Part shown: positions 10,989-21,227 of the stretch, piece after piece
How the letters are laid out: the number at the start of each line of letters is the position of its first letter
Numbering within the stretch: position 1 is the first letter of the stretch
Source of the DNA: Kalaharituber pfeilii
Taxonomy: Eukaryota > Ascomycota > Pezizomycetes > Pezizales > Pezizaceae
Length of the DNA stretch: 64,000 bases
Assembly: GCA_015179045.1 (NCBI GenBank)
Contig: WHUZ01000010.1
Location: 124,001 to 188,000 of the forward strand
Direction of reading: 5' to 3'
Translations under genes and position numbers: made by a program
Notes under the pieces: model-generated
The model's database searches: none
What the model was told of the DNA's origin: nothing
The model's input: only the letters and a program-made list of their open reading frames with translations

Positions 10989-12436
10989 GTGGAGTCTACT
11001 CGGTCACCTCCCAGGGTGAGTCTTGGTGTCGTATCTCCAGAATCGTAGTCCTTTGCCTCCCAATATGCCTGCCAGTGTCGCTACCTTGTGGCCTAGTCTC
11101 TGTAGTGGTCTGTAACTCGCACCCAGCCTGTCCCTCTCCTCTGCTCTTTGGGCTCTGGCGTATTGTCGCATGCCGGCCTCTGTGACGGCCGGTCTCATCC
11201 TGATATTGTAGGAAGACGCTTGTCTTGGCTGCTTTGTCAGCTTCCTCATTTCCTTCGATGCCTTTGTGTCCCTTTACCCACATGACTGCTATGTCCAGGT
11301 CCCCTCTCTTGCAGCTCGGGCTTCCCAGGCCTTTCTCACCGTCTGGGATGCTCCATCGTGTGTGGGTTTTCCACCGGTGATTCTTCTCAGTTTCGCGATT
11401 GCTGTCTTGGAGTCCGCTAATAGCAAGACCTCTCCTTCGCATGTCTCTAGCGCTTGTCCCATGGCTATCAGTTCTGCATCGTTTGTCATTGCTCATGTGC
11501 CTAGGTGTGTGATAGTCTTGGTCCCCTTCAAAGAACATGTTGGCCTGGATTTCCCTTCGATTCAGCTGCGGTCTGTGTAGATGCTTACCCATCCCTCGTC
11601 TTCCGCTTCGGTGATGGCTCTCTTCCATTCCTCCTTCTCGGAGTCGGGTGGGAGGGTAGATAGCTCGTCTAGGGGTAGGGGTTCTCGGAAGGCTAGACTA
11701 CCCCCCCGTGCTCCAGGGGGCCCCGGTAATCTCACGTGCATCGGTGTATTGCCACTTTTCCAGGTCTCTGACTTTGGAGTCCCTCTTGGAGCCTCCTGCA
11801 TAGTCCTCCCACTCCCAGCAACTCCACATAGCTATGTTTCGTGCGGTACTGGTGTATAGTTGACGTCTTTTGGCCGGGGCCAGTTTGGTCAGTCTGTTGG
11901 CCACTGGCCAGGTCCCCTTGCCGAGGTGTAGCCTTCTCCTATGGTGTCCGTCAAATTGGAGTTCCCAGTCCACGTGTAATCTTGTGAGCTGGTATGTTGG
12001 ACCCTTTGTGCCGATGATCAACGTCTCCGACTTGCTTGGATCGAGTTCGTAGCCCTCCGACGCTGCTTCCGCTGCCGGTGCTTCTCTGTGTGCCTGACTG
12101 CTTGTCGTAGCTTGGGGAGTGATCTATGGGAGATGGCGCAGGGGAGGCCGTCGACGTAAGAGCGGGCGAGGCCTCTTTTGTCCGCTTTTCGGGCTGTTGG
12201 AGCTATACCTGTCAGGAATAGGACCGGTGATAGGAGGGATCCTTGGGGGGTGCCGTCTGTCATCCTTCCCGTGGCCCGTTCTTTTCCATCCCAGCTTAGG
12301 TTGAACTTGTTGGGTTGTAGAAAGGCTCCCACGAATGCCGCCAGGTTGGCATTGACCCATATTCTCGGCACCACTTTCTCCCTCTTTAAGAAGTTGAATG
12401 CTGATTTTATGTCGTCCCCTACCATTGCCGTCCATT

Positions 12437-12438
<2 letters not shown>
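10989..12438 (-). pseudogene. Second degenerate LINE ORF2 fragment, abutting the first
   Basis: Minus-strand RT starts at the same point as the neighbouring copy (DDIKSAFNFLKRE near 12.42 kb), continues with TPQGSLLSPVLFLTGIAP and YVDG where YVDD is expected, then thumb, RNase H (IYTDRS, NDAELIAMG, ADSKTAIAK, GHKGIEGNEEADKAAK) and a post-RNase H stretch (KVATLAGILGGKGL). Frameshifts are numerous. It runs in the same direction as the 9.3-11.0 kb copy and joins it without a tail, so the junction may be an unequal exchange or a truncated insertion. Confidence 0.75.
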
Positions 12439-12473
<35 letters not shown>

Positions 12474-12541
12474 ATAACCCCGCTTGTAGCACGTGGCCAT
12501 GGCAGGGTCCCTGGGCAAGCCCTTGAAGCCCGGAGACAGGC
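12439..12541 (-). mobile_element. Tail-A 3' fragment inserted on minus strand
   Basis: Poly(T) at 12439-12466 followed by the reverse complement of tail A, extending to the gcccggagacaggctt part of the 3' UTR. About 75 bp of non-A sequence is present. I could not find a convincing duplication on both sides. Confidence 0.6.
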
Positions 12542-13371
12542 TTAACAAACAAAGAAATTTCTATCTACTGGTTGGAGGCAGCTAACAAGGATCTAGGCAA
12601 GACAACAGGGATCCACTGGCTGAGGAAGAAAAGCACACTGGTTGACGAAGGAAAGAAAACCAGTTCAGCGGTAGTCTACCTGGAGAAAACTACCGAGGTT
12701 GGGAGAGTGAGGCTCGGAGGATGATGGCTGAGAGCGGACCAGTATGAATGGGACAGAGGACGGAAGTAGGAAGGAAGACATGGTCCCTGAAGGAGATGGT
12801 GGGAGGAGAGGACAGCCCGGGGCGACAGAGATGTAGCGATATTATGGGTGAAGGCACACAAAGGCGTCAAAGGCAACACCGAGGCGGACATGGCGGCCAA
12901 GATCGGCACGGCACTGCAATGCCAAGACGAGGTGGTCACTGAGGCAGGCATGCGGCAATACGCCAAAGCATGGGGGGCCGACGAGAGGAAGAGACTACAG
13001 CTGTCGTACCGGCCTTTGAAATATGTGGGGAATAGGAGGAGGGTAGCCACCCTCACAGGCATGCTGGGAAACAAGGGTCTGCGGCAGTGGATAGAGAAGG
13101 ACGAATCACCGGAGTGTAGGTAGTGCGGCAAAGCCCTCGAGAACTTTGCTCACATAATGAATGAATGCGAGGCGTGGAAGAAGAGACTCCGGGGGGGGAC
13201 GGGGTTGAAGCACCCAACGAAGCCAGGCGGGGAAGGAGACATGCTGGCGGAGGTCTTGGACTGGGTGGCGGAGTAATTTTCCTTTAACATCGAGTTACAT
13301 TACGTTTTGTTTATATGCTCATTATGTATTTAACCTCTCGCCATAGCCTGTCAGGCGGCATGCGAGTAATG

Positions 13372-13402
<31 letters not shown>

Positions 13403-13568
13403 TCCCTGAACATGCTGGCTCCTGTGTTGACATTCAACCCGCATCATGTATGAGCACCGCGGGCACTACATGTATTTATTTCTTTCTTATTTTTCCTTTT
13501 ACTTTTAATAAAACCTCGCCATAGCCCATAGGGCGGCATGCGAGTATTGATTAAAGAAAAAAAAAAAA
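12542..13568 (+). mobile_element. ORF1-only LINE derivative, tail B, interrupted
   Basis: The plus strand encodes an ORF1 C-terminus (WLRKKSTLVDEGKKTSS..., then YEWDRGRK stop near 12.77 kb). The 3' UTR continues after the nested insertion at 12792-13400 and ends in tail B (cgccatagcccatagggcgg) and poly(A) at about 13568. So ORF1 is followed directly by the 3' end, as in the copies at 27.9, 20.7 and 61.8 kb. One frameshift or stop interrupts the ORF1 end. Confidence 0.65.
12792..13400 (+). mobile_element. 5'-truncated LINE, tail B (RNase H end)
   Basis: Encodes the end of RNase H (LWVKAHKGVKGNTEADMAAK) and the post-RNase H region, finishing ...EVLDWVAE stop near 13.28 kb. A short 3' UTR with tail B and poly(A) follows. 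A 10 bp duplication ggtccctgaa flanks it (12782-12791, 13401-13410). One in-frame stop falls in the Cys motif. Confidence 0.85.
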
Positions 13569-13773
13569 GAGTCTGAATATGTCCCACGGCGACTGTAATC
13601 TTTCTTCCTCTAGGAACTCTCTGGGTTGGTCACGTTATCGAGGATGAGAATATTTGTGCTTTCTTTTGTTTTCTTTATTTCGGTGCTGATATTATCACGA
13701 AAACTTGCCATGAAAACAGTCTCGTTTTTAAGTAGGTAAGTATGTCAGGAGCTTTGAAGTGGTCTGGTCCGCT

Positions 13774-14265
13774 GAGAGGAACCGACTAGAACTCAGCTAC
13801 AGACCGCTGGCACGACTAGGACGAAGAGTATCGACACTCGCGGGCATACGGGGGGTAAGGGGGTAAGTCGGTGGCAACACACAATTGGCAAAGTAGAAAG
13901 CCCGGAATGCCGGTGGTGCGGAGAGGAGGAGGAATCTACCACCCACGTGCTCACCAAGTGTAGAACATGGAAAAGGAAATGGCCGGGGGTAGAGCAGATC
14001 TGATCAGGCTACCCAACAACAAGGACAGAGACCCTTTGGTGGATATTTTAGAATGGGCAGGACAACTCTAGATGGACGGTGGATCATTTTCCTACGTGCG
14101 ATGGAGGGTGGAGCATTCTTCCTACTTACAACACTTGACTTCTATTTTCTATTTCTAGTACACTTTTCTGTTCACCTGTCTATTTGTACTAACCTTGATC
14201 TCGCCGTGGCCCCTAGGGCGGCACGCGAGTACTGATATTAAAAAAAAAAAAAAAAAAAAAAAAGA
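13774..14265 (+). mobile_element. 5'-truncated LINE, tail B (post-RNase H end)
   Basis: Encodes the post-RNase H region (ERNRLELSYRPLARLGRRV...), with frameshifts, then a 3' UTR, tail B (cgccgtggcccctagggcgg) and poly(A). An 11 bp duplication tctggtccgct flanks it (13763-13773, 14266-14276). Confidence 0.85.
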
Positions 14266-14390
14266 TCTGGTCCGCTCGCGATTAAAACTTTTTGTATTCG
14301 CAGGTGAAAATTATTCTACAATAATGGAGTTTTCACACAGCGTTATTAACTTTGATCCTCTTTATGTGCACATCTTGTCCTTCTGGCCCG
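14266..14390. repeat. Dispersed repeat shared with 32036-32215
   Basis: Shares ggtccgctcgc, then a gcaggtgaaaattattctac-type block and a cctttgat..ctc..cac segment, with the region at 32036-32215 at moderate identity. Both are non-coding. The 13774-14265 element inserted into this copy. The class of the repeat is unknown. Confidence 0.55.
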
Positions 14391-15722
14391 GAGACAGGCA
14401 CCTGTGCAACTACATACAAAATCGTCCCCTGTAAAAACACACAACGATACTATGACTTCGGTGATGTGGAGGAACACAAAGCGAAAGCCCAATCCCCCAA
14501 GAGAACAATTAAGCACGAATACTCAAATATCCCCCCAGAGAATCAAGCAGTCATATCCATCTCCTCCACATCCCTCCCCTTCCCCTTTCCGTCCACCTTT
14601 GTTATTCTGTCCCAGTCATACAAGCACGAGTGGTACCATTTGCCTGATAACCGTACCTTCGCTGGTGTTTGACTATCTGATTCTACCTCCCCCTCCAGGC
14701 AGATAACAATCGAGCTAGTCTTCTTTCCCTCCCTCCTTTCTTTTCTCACCAACCATCTTGCCGCAACAATCTTCCCCATCCATGGGTTCGCCTTTTCCAT
14801 CCACTCTCTTACTTTCCCAAGTTTCTTCGTCACCGCTATGCCATGCACCACAACTGCCCGGCCAGATTGCGGGAGCCTTTCTTTCTGGGATGTTCTTGCT
14901 TTCGGAGATGATGTTGGAGGCTTCTTGTTCTGCTTGGGGGGGTTGGTACTGGACCCCCTTGCTGCGTTTTTGGATTGAGAAGCGGTGGACCTTGTTCGGT
15001 TTTTCGGTGGTGCTGCTGGAGGTGGGTTGGTTTTTTGTGCTAGGGGTGTATTTGGTGGAATGCTTTGAGAGACGATTGCTGCATATGACAGCGGAGGTAT
15101 TGTGTCTGGCTCGGTCTGTGTTTCCCCTTCCTTTTGCCTATAACTTCGCTGTGTGGGAGCATAGTTCTTGCAACGTTCCCCTTTCGCTGCTTCTGCGAGT
15201 AAATCTATGCGCTGGTGTACGTGTCCGAGATAGCCTAGGAACAAGTCTGATGGCTCGAAGTTTGGTCTTTTCATAAGGTCTTCTATACATTTCTGGATAT
15301 GAATAATGATATCTCCCACTGCCTCAAGCATACAAGTCATATTAACTCCACCAAGTTTTTCAATGATTGACTGGAGCAGTGGGGCCTCGAGACGAGTACT
15401 TCTGGCAAGTGTTGTCTTGGCAGCCGAAGATGTGTTTTTCGGTGCCGGGCTGCCCAATGCCGCGAATCGATTGGTTCGATCCATGGTGGAAGTGCCAAGA
15501 AGTCAGGGGTAGTAGTGTGCTTGTCAACGCAGCAGGGAGCTGAAATCTCCTCAAAACTTAACCCCCAAGGGAAACTTGAGGAGTTGGGTTTTTTGGAATA
15601 AAAGTTAGATCTAAAGACTCAGCGCACTGAGAGCTTTCGATCTATGTATGTTTCGCTGGGGGGGACGCTGTGGTTGCGGAGTGGCTTCCGAGTGCTCGTC
15701 CTGTCGAAGTGGTTGTCGCTGA
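14391..15722 (-). mobile_element. ORF1-only LINE derivative, family A, minus strand
   Basis: The 5' end matches the other family-A ORF1-only copies (on the minus strand cgacaaccacttcgacagga near 15.71 kb, followed by the same leader). It carries an intact ORF1 and a 3' UTR, but stops inside the 3' UTR (ggtgcctgtctccgggcc) about 50 nt short of the tail and lacks poly(A). It is the only copy here whose ORF1 is uninterrupted. Confidence 0.75.
14543..15484 (-). CDS. LINE ORF1 (RNA-binding, gag-like) protein, intact frame
   Basis: A 313-codon frame from ATG at 15484 (MDRTNRFAALGSPAPKN). Residues 1-110 are a helical N-terminal region. Residues 120-200 are a Pro/Lys/Ser-rich linker. The C-terminal ~110 residues (VVVHGIAVTKKLGKVREW, RWLVRKERREGKKTSS, YDWDR, DVEEMDMTA) are shared by every ORF1 relic in this window. 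LINE ORF1 proteins bind element RNA and form the RNP; I infer that role from the context and the basic linker. Copies at 23.7, 37.3 and 56.7 kb have frameshifts, so this one best represents the family. Confidence 0.75.
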   Translation of the reverse strand: MDRTNRFAALGSPAPKNTSSAAKTTLARSTRLEAPLLQSIIEKLGGVNMTCMLEAVGDIIIHIQKCIEDLMKRPNFEPSDLFLGYLGHVHQRIDLLAEAAKGERCKNYAPTQRSYRQKEGETQTEPDTIPPLSYAAIVSQSIPPNTPLAQKTNPPPAAPPKNRTRSTASQSKNAARGSSTNPPKQNKKPPTSSPKARTSQKERLPQSGRAVVVHGIAVTKKLGKVREWMEKANPWMGKIVAARWLVRKERREGKKTSSIVICLEGEVESDSQTPAKVRLSGKWYHSCLYDWDRITKVDGKGKGRDVEEMDMTA

Positions 15723-16297
15723 TCACCATGAGCCTAATGGAGTTGCGGAGATAGTGTCAAGTATTGAGTTTGCAATGGACTGGAAGTATTTCCCCTTTTT
15801 TTTTTTTTTTTTTCATAAAGTACTCCGGGGGCTACGATGAGACTTAATATTGAATTCTTTAGTTCGGCTTCGTCCAGGCCTCTACTACAGATTTCTGAGT
15901 ACTATATTCCCAACCAGCATGAGAAAGTACATCTGCATATTGTTACCTCCTAGCACGAAGATCACCACTCAACATCACACACACGGCTAGCCCACTCAGC
16001 ACCTAATTATATGGCACTAGCTTCAGCACTATCAACTGCCACAACCTGCTTCTGTTTAGGTGAGTCTAGCTGGGCGCATCTAGAAGGTTAAGAGTACATA
16101 TGCAAGCAGCAAGACTAATTAGAGGGAAGTCAGATTCTACTGTCCTGCCACTAGTACAAACTGGCATTGCGATTCGCGACTATCGAAGCTTATAACAACA
16201 TAAGAATGCTGCCAATGACGCACGAACTAGTATACTTAATACATGAAACATCCAGTGCACCTTCACTAGAACACAGGATACAAACGGTGCTGCTTGG
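15723..16297. other. Spacer with a poly(T) and possible old tail-B remnant
   Basis: Poly(T) at about 15797-15813 is followed by ataaagtactccgggggcta, a weak match to inverted tail B. No gene recognised in the rest. Confidence 0.35.
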
Positions 16298-16308
16298 TGA
16301 TGAACTCT

Positions 16309-16344
16309 TTTTTTTTTTTTTATATCAGTACTCGCGTGCCGCCC
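16309..16344 (-). mobile_element. Tail-B micro-insertion, 36 bp (shortest found)
   Basis: Poly(T) then atatcagtactcgcgtgccg and ccc, flanked by an exact 11 bp duplication tgatgaactct (16298-16308, 16345-16355). Read on the minus strand it begins exactly at the GGGC 3' arm of the hairpin, so about 24 nt of tail plus a short poly(A) were inserted. Confidence 0.88.
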
Positions 16345-16807
16345 TGATGAACTCTAGAAGCTGAACTGAAATTTTATTACTACACAGTGCGCATGCTTTC
16401 TTATAACATATTGTACTTCAATTGCATTGAAAACAAGAAACCTGTGACAAGAATACATCAATGTGGGCGGTCAAACCTACAAGCTCTATACAGGTAACTA
16501 TTCTGGGTACATGTTTCACAAAGAATCAAGTAAACCTCTACCGAATGTTCATAGACTGAATTTCTATCCCTATGCAGGATTTCTGGAGACTTAAACCTAA
16601 ATAGGTATTGCAAGATGGCGAGAAGTATCCATACGGTCTTTCGATTGACCGGAGCGGTTGGAGCTAGCATAACGAATGTACGACTACTATTGTGAGATTT
16701 CCGGCGCGGAAGAACAAATGCTTTTTATACTTCTACACGCAACATTTTATATGCACCCTGAAATTCCTCACGTGCCATTCTTATCCCCTGAATGAAACGC
16801 AGCATAT

Positions 16808-16861
16808 GCCCTGCCATGGCGAACAGCTGTATGCGGGGTTACTTGATTTAAAAAAAAAAAA
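16808..16861 (+). mobile_element. Tail-A micro-insertion
   Basis: The insert reads gccctgccatggcgaacagc, then the rest of tail A and poly(A). Flanks cgcagcatat (16798-16807) and cgcagtatat (16872-16881) look like a duplication with one difference. It starts one base before the CCCTGC stem. It lies 96 bp beyond the stop codon of the vWA gene. Confidence 0.7.
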
Positions 16862-16957
16862 GAAGTAAAAGCGCAGTATATCTTACTAAGGCCTCAAGAG
16901 GCGAATTGGTCGTAGAAGCAAACCGAGTAACTTCGAGCAAATCAGTACAAATTTGGA

Positions 16958-18241
16958 CTATGTCAGCTGTCTCTCGAGAGGTGTACGCACCCAGCGTTCC
17001 AAATCACGATGTCGATCATTCAACAAGGAAAGCTGCGCATCCAGTTTCTCTAAGGATTATACTATTGCATTGACCTCGAATCAAAGGCATCAATCCAGAG
17101 AAGACAAACCTGCTGTGACATGAATATGTTTCTTGACAGATAGGTCTTGCTGCAGGCTCAGAAGAAAGTTTTTGGCCTCTTCGCTATTCCCGACCTTGCC
17201 TATATGAAACAACACAGCTAAACGACTGTGAGCACTAATACACAAACGCGCGAGGATCATTGAGATCAGTCACCATTTTGATCGTATCCGTGATGGATGA
17301 GGGAACTCTTGCACTCGAGAATAGTTCGCTTCACACTGTCTGGAGGCTCATCGTTTGGCTTTCCTCAAATTCAAACCTGTTAGTCTATCACCTAGGTGAA
17401 ATTCGCAATTTTGGGACAATATAGAGCTTTTCAGGATTACCTCGCCATCCGTGACTATGCATACCAGTACAGGCTTCTTCAGGGTCCCGGATGTGATTTT
17501 AGAAAGGATCATTGGCTTCACTACTTTCTCCATGAGCTTGGTTCCAAGTGGAGTGCTACCTTGGAATGGAACCGAGCGAATGATCGTATCCGCATCCGCA
17601 GGCTCGGCTAAATTATTGTAGCCACTGTCATTGTGGTAGTTTATGAAGCGAACATCGATTCCATCAGTATCCAGATAATTTGTGATTTTAGCAATACGGC
17701 CGATTAGAGTGCGCAAAGCATCTTTGCGACCGTCGTAGTCCATCGAGCCACTGTCATCTATTTCGGCCTACATTAGCGAAGTTATTGTAAAGATAGAAAC
17801 CATGATAGAAGAAGGCTATACCGCAGAACAGAATGTTGTCGTAAAGCCCAAGTTCAGTTAAACCTGCAACCTCTTCTGGTTGGTCGAGATACCCATCTGT
17901 GTATGGGCTCTTAAGGCGATCGGCCGCTTGTTGTGCGAGATAGGCTAAACGTGCATCCCCTCGTGGGTAAAATTGTGATAGGCCATACTTTTCAATGAGG
18001 TCCTCGAGGTTTCGAAGATAGTCTTCTTTAGTCTCCAAGGATCTCTACCCAAGAATATATTATCGAGTTAGCGCGTAATACCGCCTACACTACAATGGAG
18101 TTTGCTCAGTCTAAAAATTATGTAAAGACGAAAATGTACCTTAGGCGCAGCTAAGCCTTGAAGAATATCTCCAACCTGTTTGAGTTTGGAGAGGATTTCA
18201 TTGACATTCGCTTCCAAAAGTTCGATACGTCTGTTGTCCAT
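16958..18241 (-). CDS. von Willebrand factor A-domain protein
   Basis: Reconstructed as six exons on the minus strand: 18241-18140, 18044-17822, 17757-17441, 17358-17274, 17217-17110 and 17049-16958. All introns are GT-AG and all phases agree, giving 308 codons. The protein starts MDNRRIELLEANVNEI (coiled-coil-like). The vWA fold begins at about residue 105 (LYDNILFCDDSGSMDYDGRK), giving the MIDAS motif DDSGS. The later metal-site residues are in GSTPLGTKL and IVTDGE, with FHIGKVGNSEEAKNFL near the end and EKLDAQLSLL...DLERW at the C-terminus. An intact MIDAS suggests a metal-dependent protein-binding module. No signal peptide or membrane segment is seen. Function beyond vWA binding is unknown. 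Confidence 0.85.
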
Positions 18242-18747
18242 GTGGTCACACAAAGCTGCGCTCTAGAGCTTGAGCTTGATAGCGGTGAAAGAAGTTTCCG
18301 AGTTTGGTAAAATCTGTTCTTGTCTGTAAGATGGGAACAACCGGTATTTATGGATCGATAGACCTGTGGGTTGCAACTTGAAGTACTTGACGTAAACTGA
18401 CTTGCCAAGTGGAAGGCCTAACGAGGTGTGTACTAGCACAGACCTCATATGTAGCATGCAGCATTACTCAAATCCAGCCGCTCCCATTCTGCGCTGGGTA
18501 AATTAATTTGGCGGCATGGGTTTTAGACTAGGAAGGGATTAGCTGCAGTTATTCTCGATCTGGGCACACAAAAACCGATGAGTATCACGTGTTATACAAG
18601 AGTGTACTGTAAGAAGACTTATGAAATATCCAATTATCAAGATCGAATGGTCTAGATACTCGTTACAACGTCTTGATTGTACCCCTATGTTTGTAGTCGG
18701 TGAGTATAAGATTGATGGTCTAACATCACATAGTAATATACCTGCTA

Positions 18748-18807
18748 GAGGCTGGCAGCTGTATGCGGGGTTACTTGACCGAAAAAAAAAAAGAAAAAAA
18801 AAAAAAA
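18748..18807 (+). mobile_element. Tail-A remnant with poly(A)
   Basis: Reads ggcagctgtatgcggggtta, then cttgaccg and an interrupted poly(A). It resembles the micro-insertions but no clear duplication was found. Confidence 0.55.
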
Positions 18808-18839
18808 GTACCTAACAAGAAAAGTGAGTTCATATTACT

Positions 18840-18990
18840 GCATGACAGGCCGCGGACCAGGCCGCCGACTGGCCTGATCGGCGCGGTCTGCTTTTGGCAG
18901 GCCTGAAAGAGCCCAGGCCGCCCAGGCCGCTCAGGCTGGTCCAGGCCATTCAGGGAGGCGAGACTATTCAGAACCAGGGGCCGCCTTCAG
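18840..18990. repeat. GC-rich ggccagg/caggcc short repeats
   Basis: Dense ggcctg, caggccg and caggccattcagg motifs on both strands. The same short motif recurs at 36385-36440, 36960-37020 and 39978-40000, so it is a dispersed simple repeat. No coding signal. Confidence 0.55.
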
Positions 18991-19849
18991 GTCACTTGCA
19001 CGCGGATTTAATATAAAGCTTTCTATATCTTCGGATAGCTATGTAGACTTATTTATTAAGCAGCACTTTGCAGGTATATATTCAGGTGAGTAATTTTTAG
19101 TATCGCTTGACCGTCTAATAATGTCCTCTATTAGTACAGCATGGCGACAGATATTCCAACCACCCGTGCCAGAGATGACAATTCCCTCAGCAATCTTTCT
19201 TCACTCTCCATAGCGCAGTCCAAGTTTTAATTTTACGTCGGCGATGTCCTGCAGTCAATCTGATGCCGAAATTAAGGCTTATGGAATTTGGGCTACAAAA
19301 GTCCGGTGCGGCCAGGCCATACCCGCATGACAAACCATATATGACTGACGCACTTGTACTAGGTAAGAGCGGCGTAGGTCGAAACGGGGGCGCGAAGATC
19401 GCAGTTGCTTGGCACTAGCGTAGACCCTCTCATGAAAGCACTGCTTTCGCCATCACTCGCACTATATTCGATTGATACTTCGTATTTGGTAGAAAACAAG
19501 GGGATACGAAATACAGATATCCGTCCACATCTGCGGACCTTTGACCAGCTACAAGGTACATGTGTGTACTCACGCAGACTTAAGGCTACCCTTCCCAAGA
19601 ATTTTTGGTGTCGTACTTCCAGATGTGACAAGAAAATGAAAAATAGAATTCTGAATACCACTATATATATACCACCAAGGTGTATGGCCGTAACCCACTG
19701 GTGCGCAGACTTCAGTAGATATATATACAGGAATCGCGGCCACTTATCGTAGGTACTGCTGGTTACGCCTCGCGCCGGATTGAACCCAGTCGCATTTGAA
19801 ATAGCTTGGGCCTAAGCTAAAGGGTGGAAGTGCCAACTAGTCCTGCTAC
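18991..19849. other. Spacer, no gene recognised
   Basis: Contains short open frames (for example plus strand 19405-19752) with no recognisable domain or partner exons. Confidence 0.35.
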
Positions 19850-20425
19850 CTGAGCTCAACTTAACAAGCATGAGAGGTCTCCCTCGCCGGCGCGAGACAT
19901 GGCACCATGAGCTGAATTTGATAGATATGACAGGTCCGGCCCGACAGTGTGAGATGAGGCAGAATGAGTTGAATTTGACAGGTCCGGCCCCAGAACGTCA
20001 GGTGACGCACGATGAGCTCAATTTGACAGGTATAGTAGGCCCGACCCACCGCCGCGAGATGAGGTAGAGTGAGCTGAACTTGATAGGTATGGCAGGTATG
20101 CACGACGGCACATGATGAGGTAGAATGAGCTGAATTTGACAGGAATTGCAGGTCCTATGACTCCTATTCCACAGCGTGAGATGAGCCTGAATGAGCTGAT
20201 TTCACACGAATTGCAGAACTGCCCTGACGGCACGAGATGACGCAGCATGAGCTGAATTTGACATGTATAGCCGGCCTGACCTGAGGGCGCGAGATCTCGC
20301 ACAATGAGCTGAATTTGACAGGTTTGGCAGGCCTTATCCAACGGCGCGAGAGCAGGCAGAATGAGCTGAACTTGACAGGCATGGCAGGCCTAACCTGCTA
20401 GCACCAGATGATGCAGAATGAGCTG

Positions 20426-20430
<5 letters not shown>
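19850..20430. repeat. Degenerate ~60 bp satellite (array 2, left part)
   Basis: Repeated units of cgagatgaggcagaatgagc, then tgaatttgacaggtatggca and a ggtcc/gacgg linker, with about 55-62 bp spacing. The duplication gagctgaactt at the right edge reappears at 20682-20692, and satellite resumes at about 22504. So the insertions between split what was one array. Confidence 0.8.
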
Positions 20431-20465
<35 letters not shown>

Positions 20466-20681
20466 ATCATTATTTTTTTTTTTTTTTATATCATTTATCG
20501 CTTACCGCCCTGTGGGCTATGGCGATTTAATATCATTAATTGCTTGCCGCCGCAAGGGCTATGGCGATATTTAGTTACATATGAAATAAAAGAAAAAGAC
20601 AGATAAGAAGTAGAGATCCGGTTGTCCACCGCGGCGGGTGGAGGTGGCGGTAGGGGGGAGGCGGTCCTCATTTTCTTCTTG
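20431..20681 (-). mobile_element. Tail-B retro-insertion, 251 bp
   Basis: A long poly(T) with a second T run and two consecutive inverted tail-B ends (ccctgtgggctatggcgatt and cgcaagggctatggcgat), then about 110 bp of 3' UTR-like sequence. It is flanked by gagctgaactt (20420-20430, 20682-20692). The doubled tail suggests either tandem priming or a second insertion into the first one's poly(A). Confidence 0.7.
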
Positions 20682-20922
20682 GAGCTGAACTTGACAGGTT
20701 TTTTTTTTTTTTTTTTTTTATATCAGTACTCGCATACCGCCCTAGGGGCTATGGCGAGGTATAATTTAAAGAAAAGAAAAGTAATAACTAAGTACAAGTG
20801 GTGCCCGCGATGCTCATGAATGGTGCGGGTTGAAGTGAAAAGAGTAACCTCCGAGCCAAGTACCGATACCTTTCTATTTACCGCCGAGCTTGCCTTGTTG
20901 CCTTCCTCCAATAAAATTGACT

Positions 20923-20980
20923 CGCCCTGCCATGGCGGACTGCTGCACGCGGGGTCACGTGACAAAAAACATAAAAATAA
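20923..20980 (+). mobile_element. Tail-A micro-insertion, 58 bp
   Basis: Flanked by an exact 13 bp duplication aataaaattgact (20910-20922, 20981-20993). It begins cgccctgccatggcgg, two bases before the CCCTGC stem, and ends in an A-rich tail. Inserted antisense into the ORF1 of the host element. Confidence 0.88.
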
Positions 20981-21135
20981 AATAAAATTGACTTCTTCCG
21001 CAGCCATCTAATTCCTATAGTCTTTCCTATTTCTGTATTGGAAGCCTCCAACCATCTTCTGACATTCCCTAAGTCTTTCCTCAGGCCTATGCCGTGGACG
21101 ACAATGCCATGTTTTGTGGTGGTGTTGTCGGGGGT

Positions 21136-21139
<4 letters not shown>

Positions 21140-21170
<31 letters not shown>

Positions 21171-21227
21171 TTCATTAATCCCGGGCCGCCCTGGGGGCTA
21201 TGGCGATGTTTAGTTATATAACAGCTA
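21140..21227 (-). mobile_element. Short tail-B insertion, 88 bp
   Basis: Poly(T) plus inverted tail B (ccgccctgggggctatggcg) and about 30 nt of 3' UTR. It is flanked by an exact 13 bp duplication gtcgggggtggtt (21127-21139, 21228-21240). Interrupts the Pro-rich linker of the ORF1 in the same orientation. Confidence 0.88.

Noticed and set aside
13400..13570. Poly(A) runs taken as simple microsatellites or assembly padding
   Set aside because: Nearly every run is preceded by tail A or B and bounded by a target duplication, so they are retrotransposon ends.
19141..19240. Short ATG frame MATDIPTTRARDDNSLSN
   Set aside because: Only about 29 codons, no downstream exon could be joined in frame and no family is recognised.
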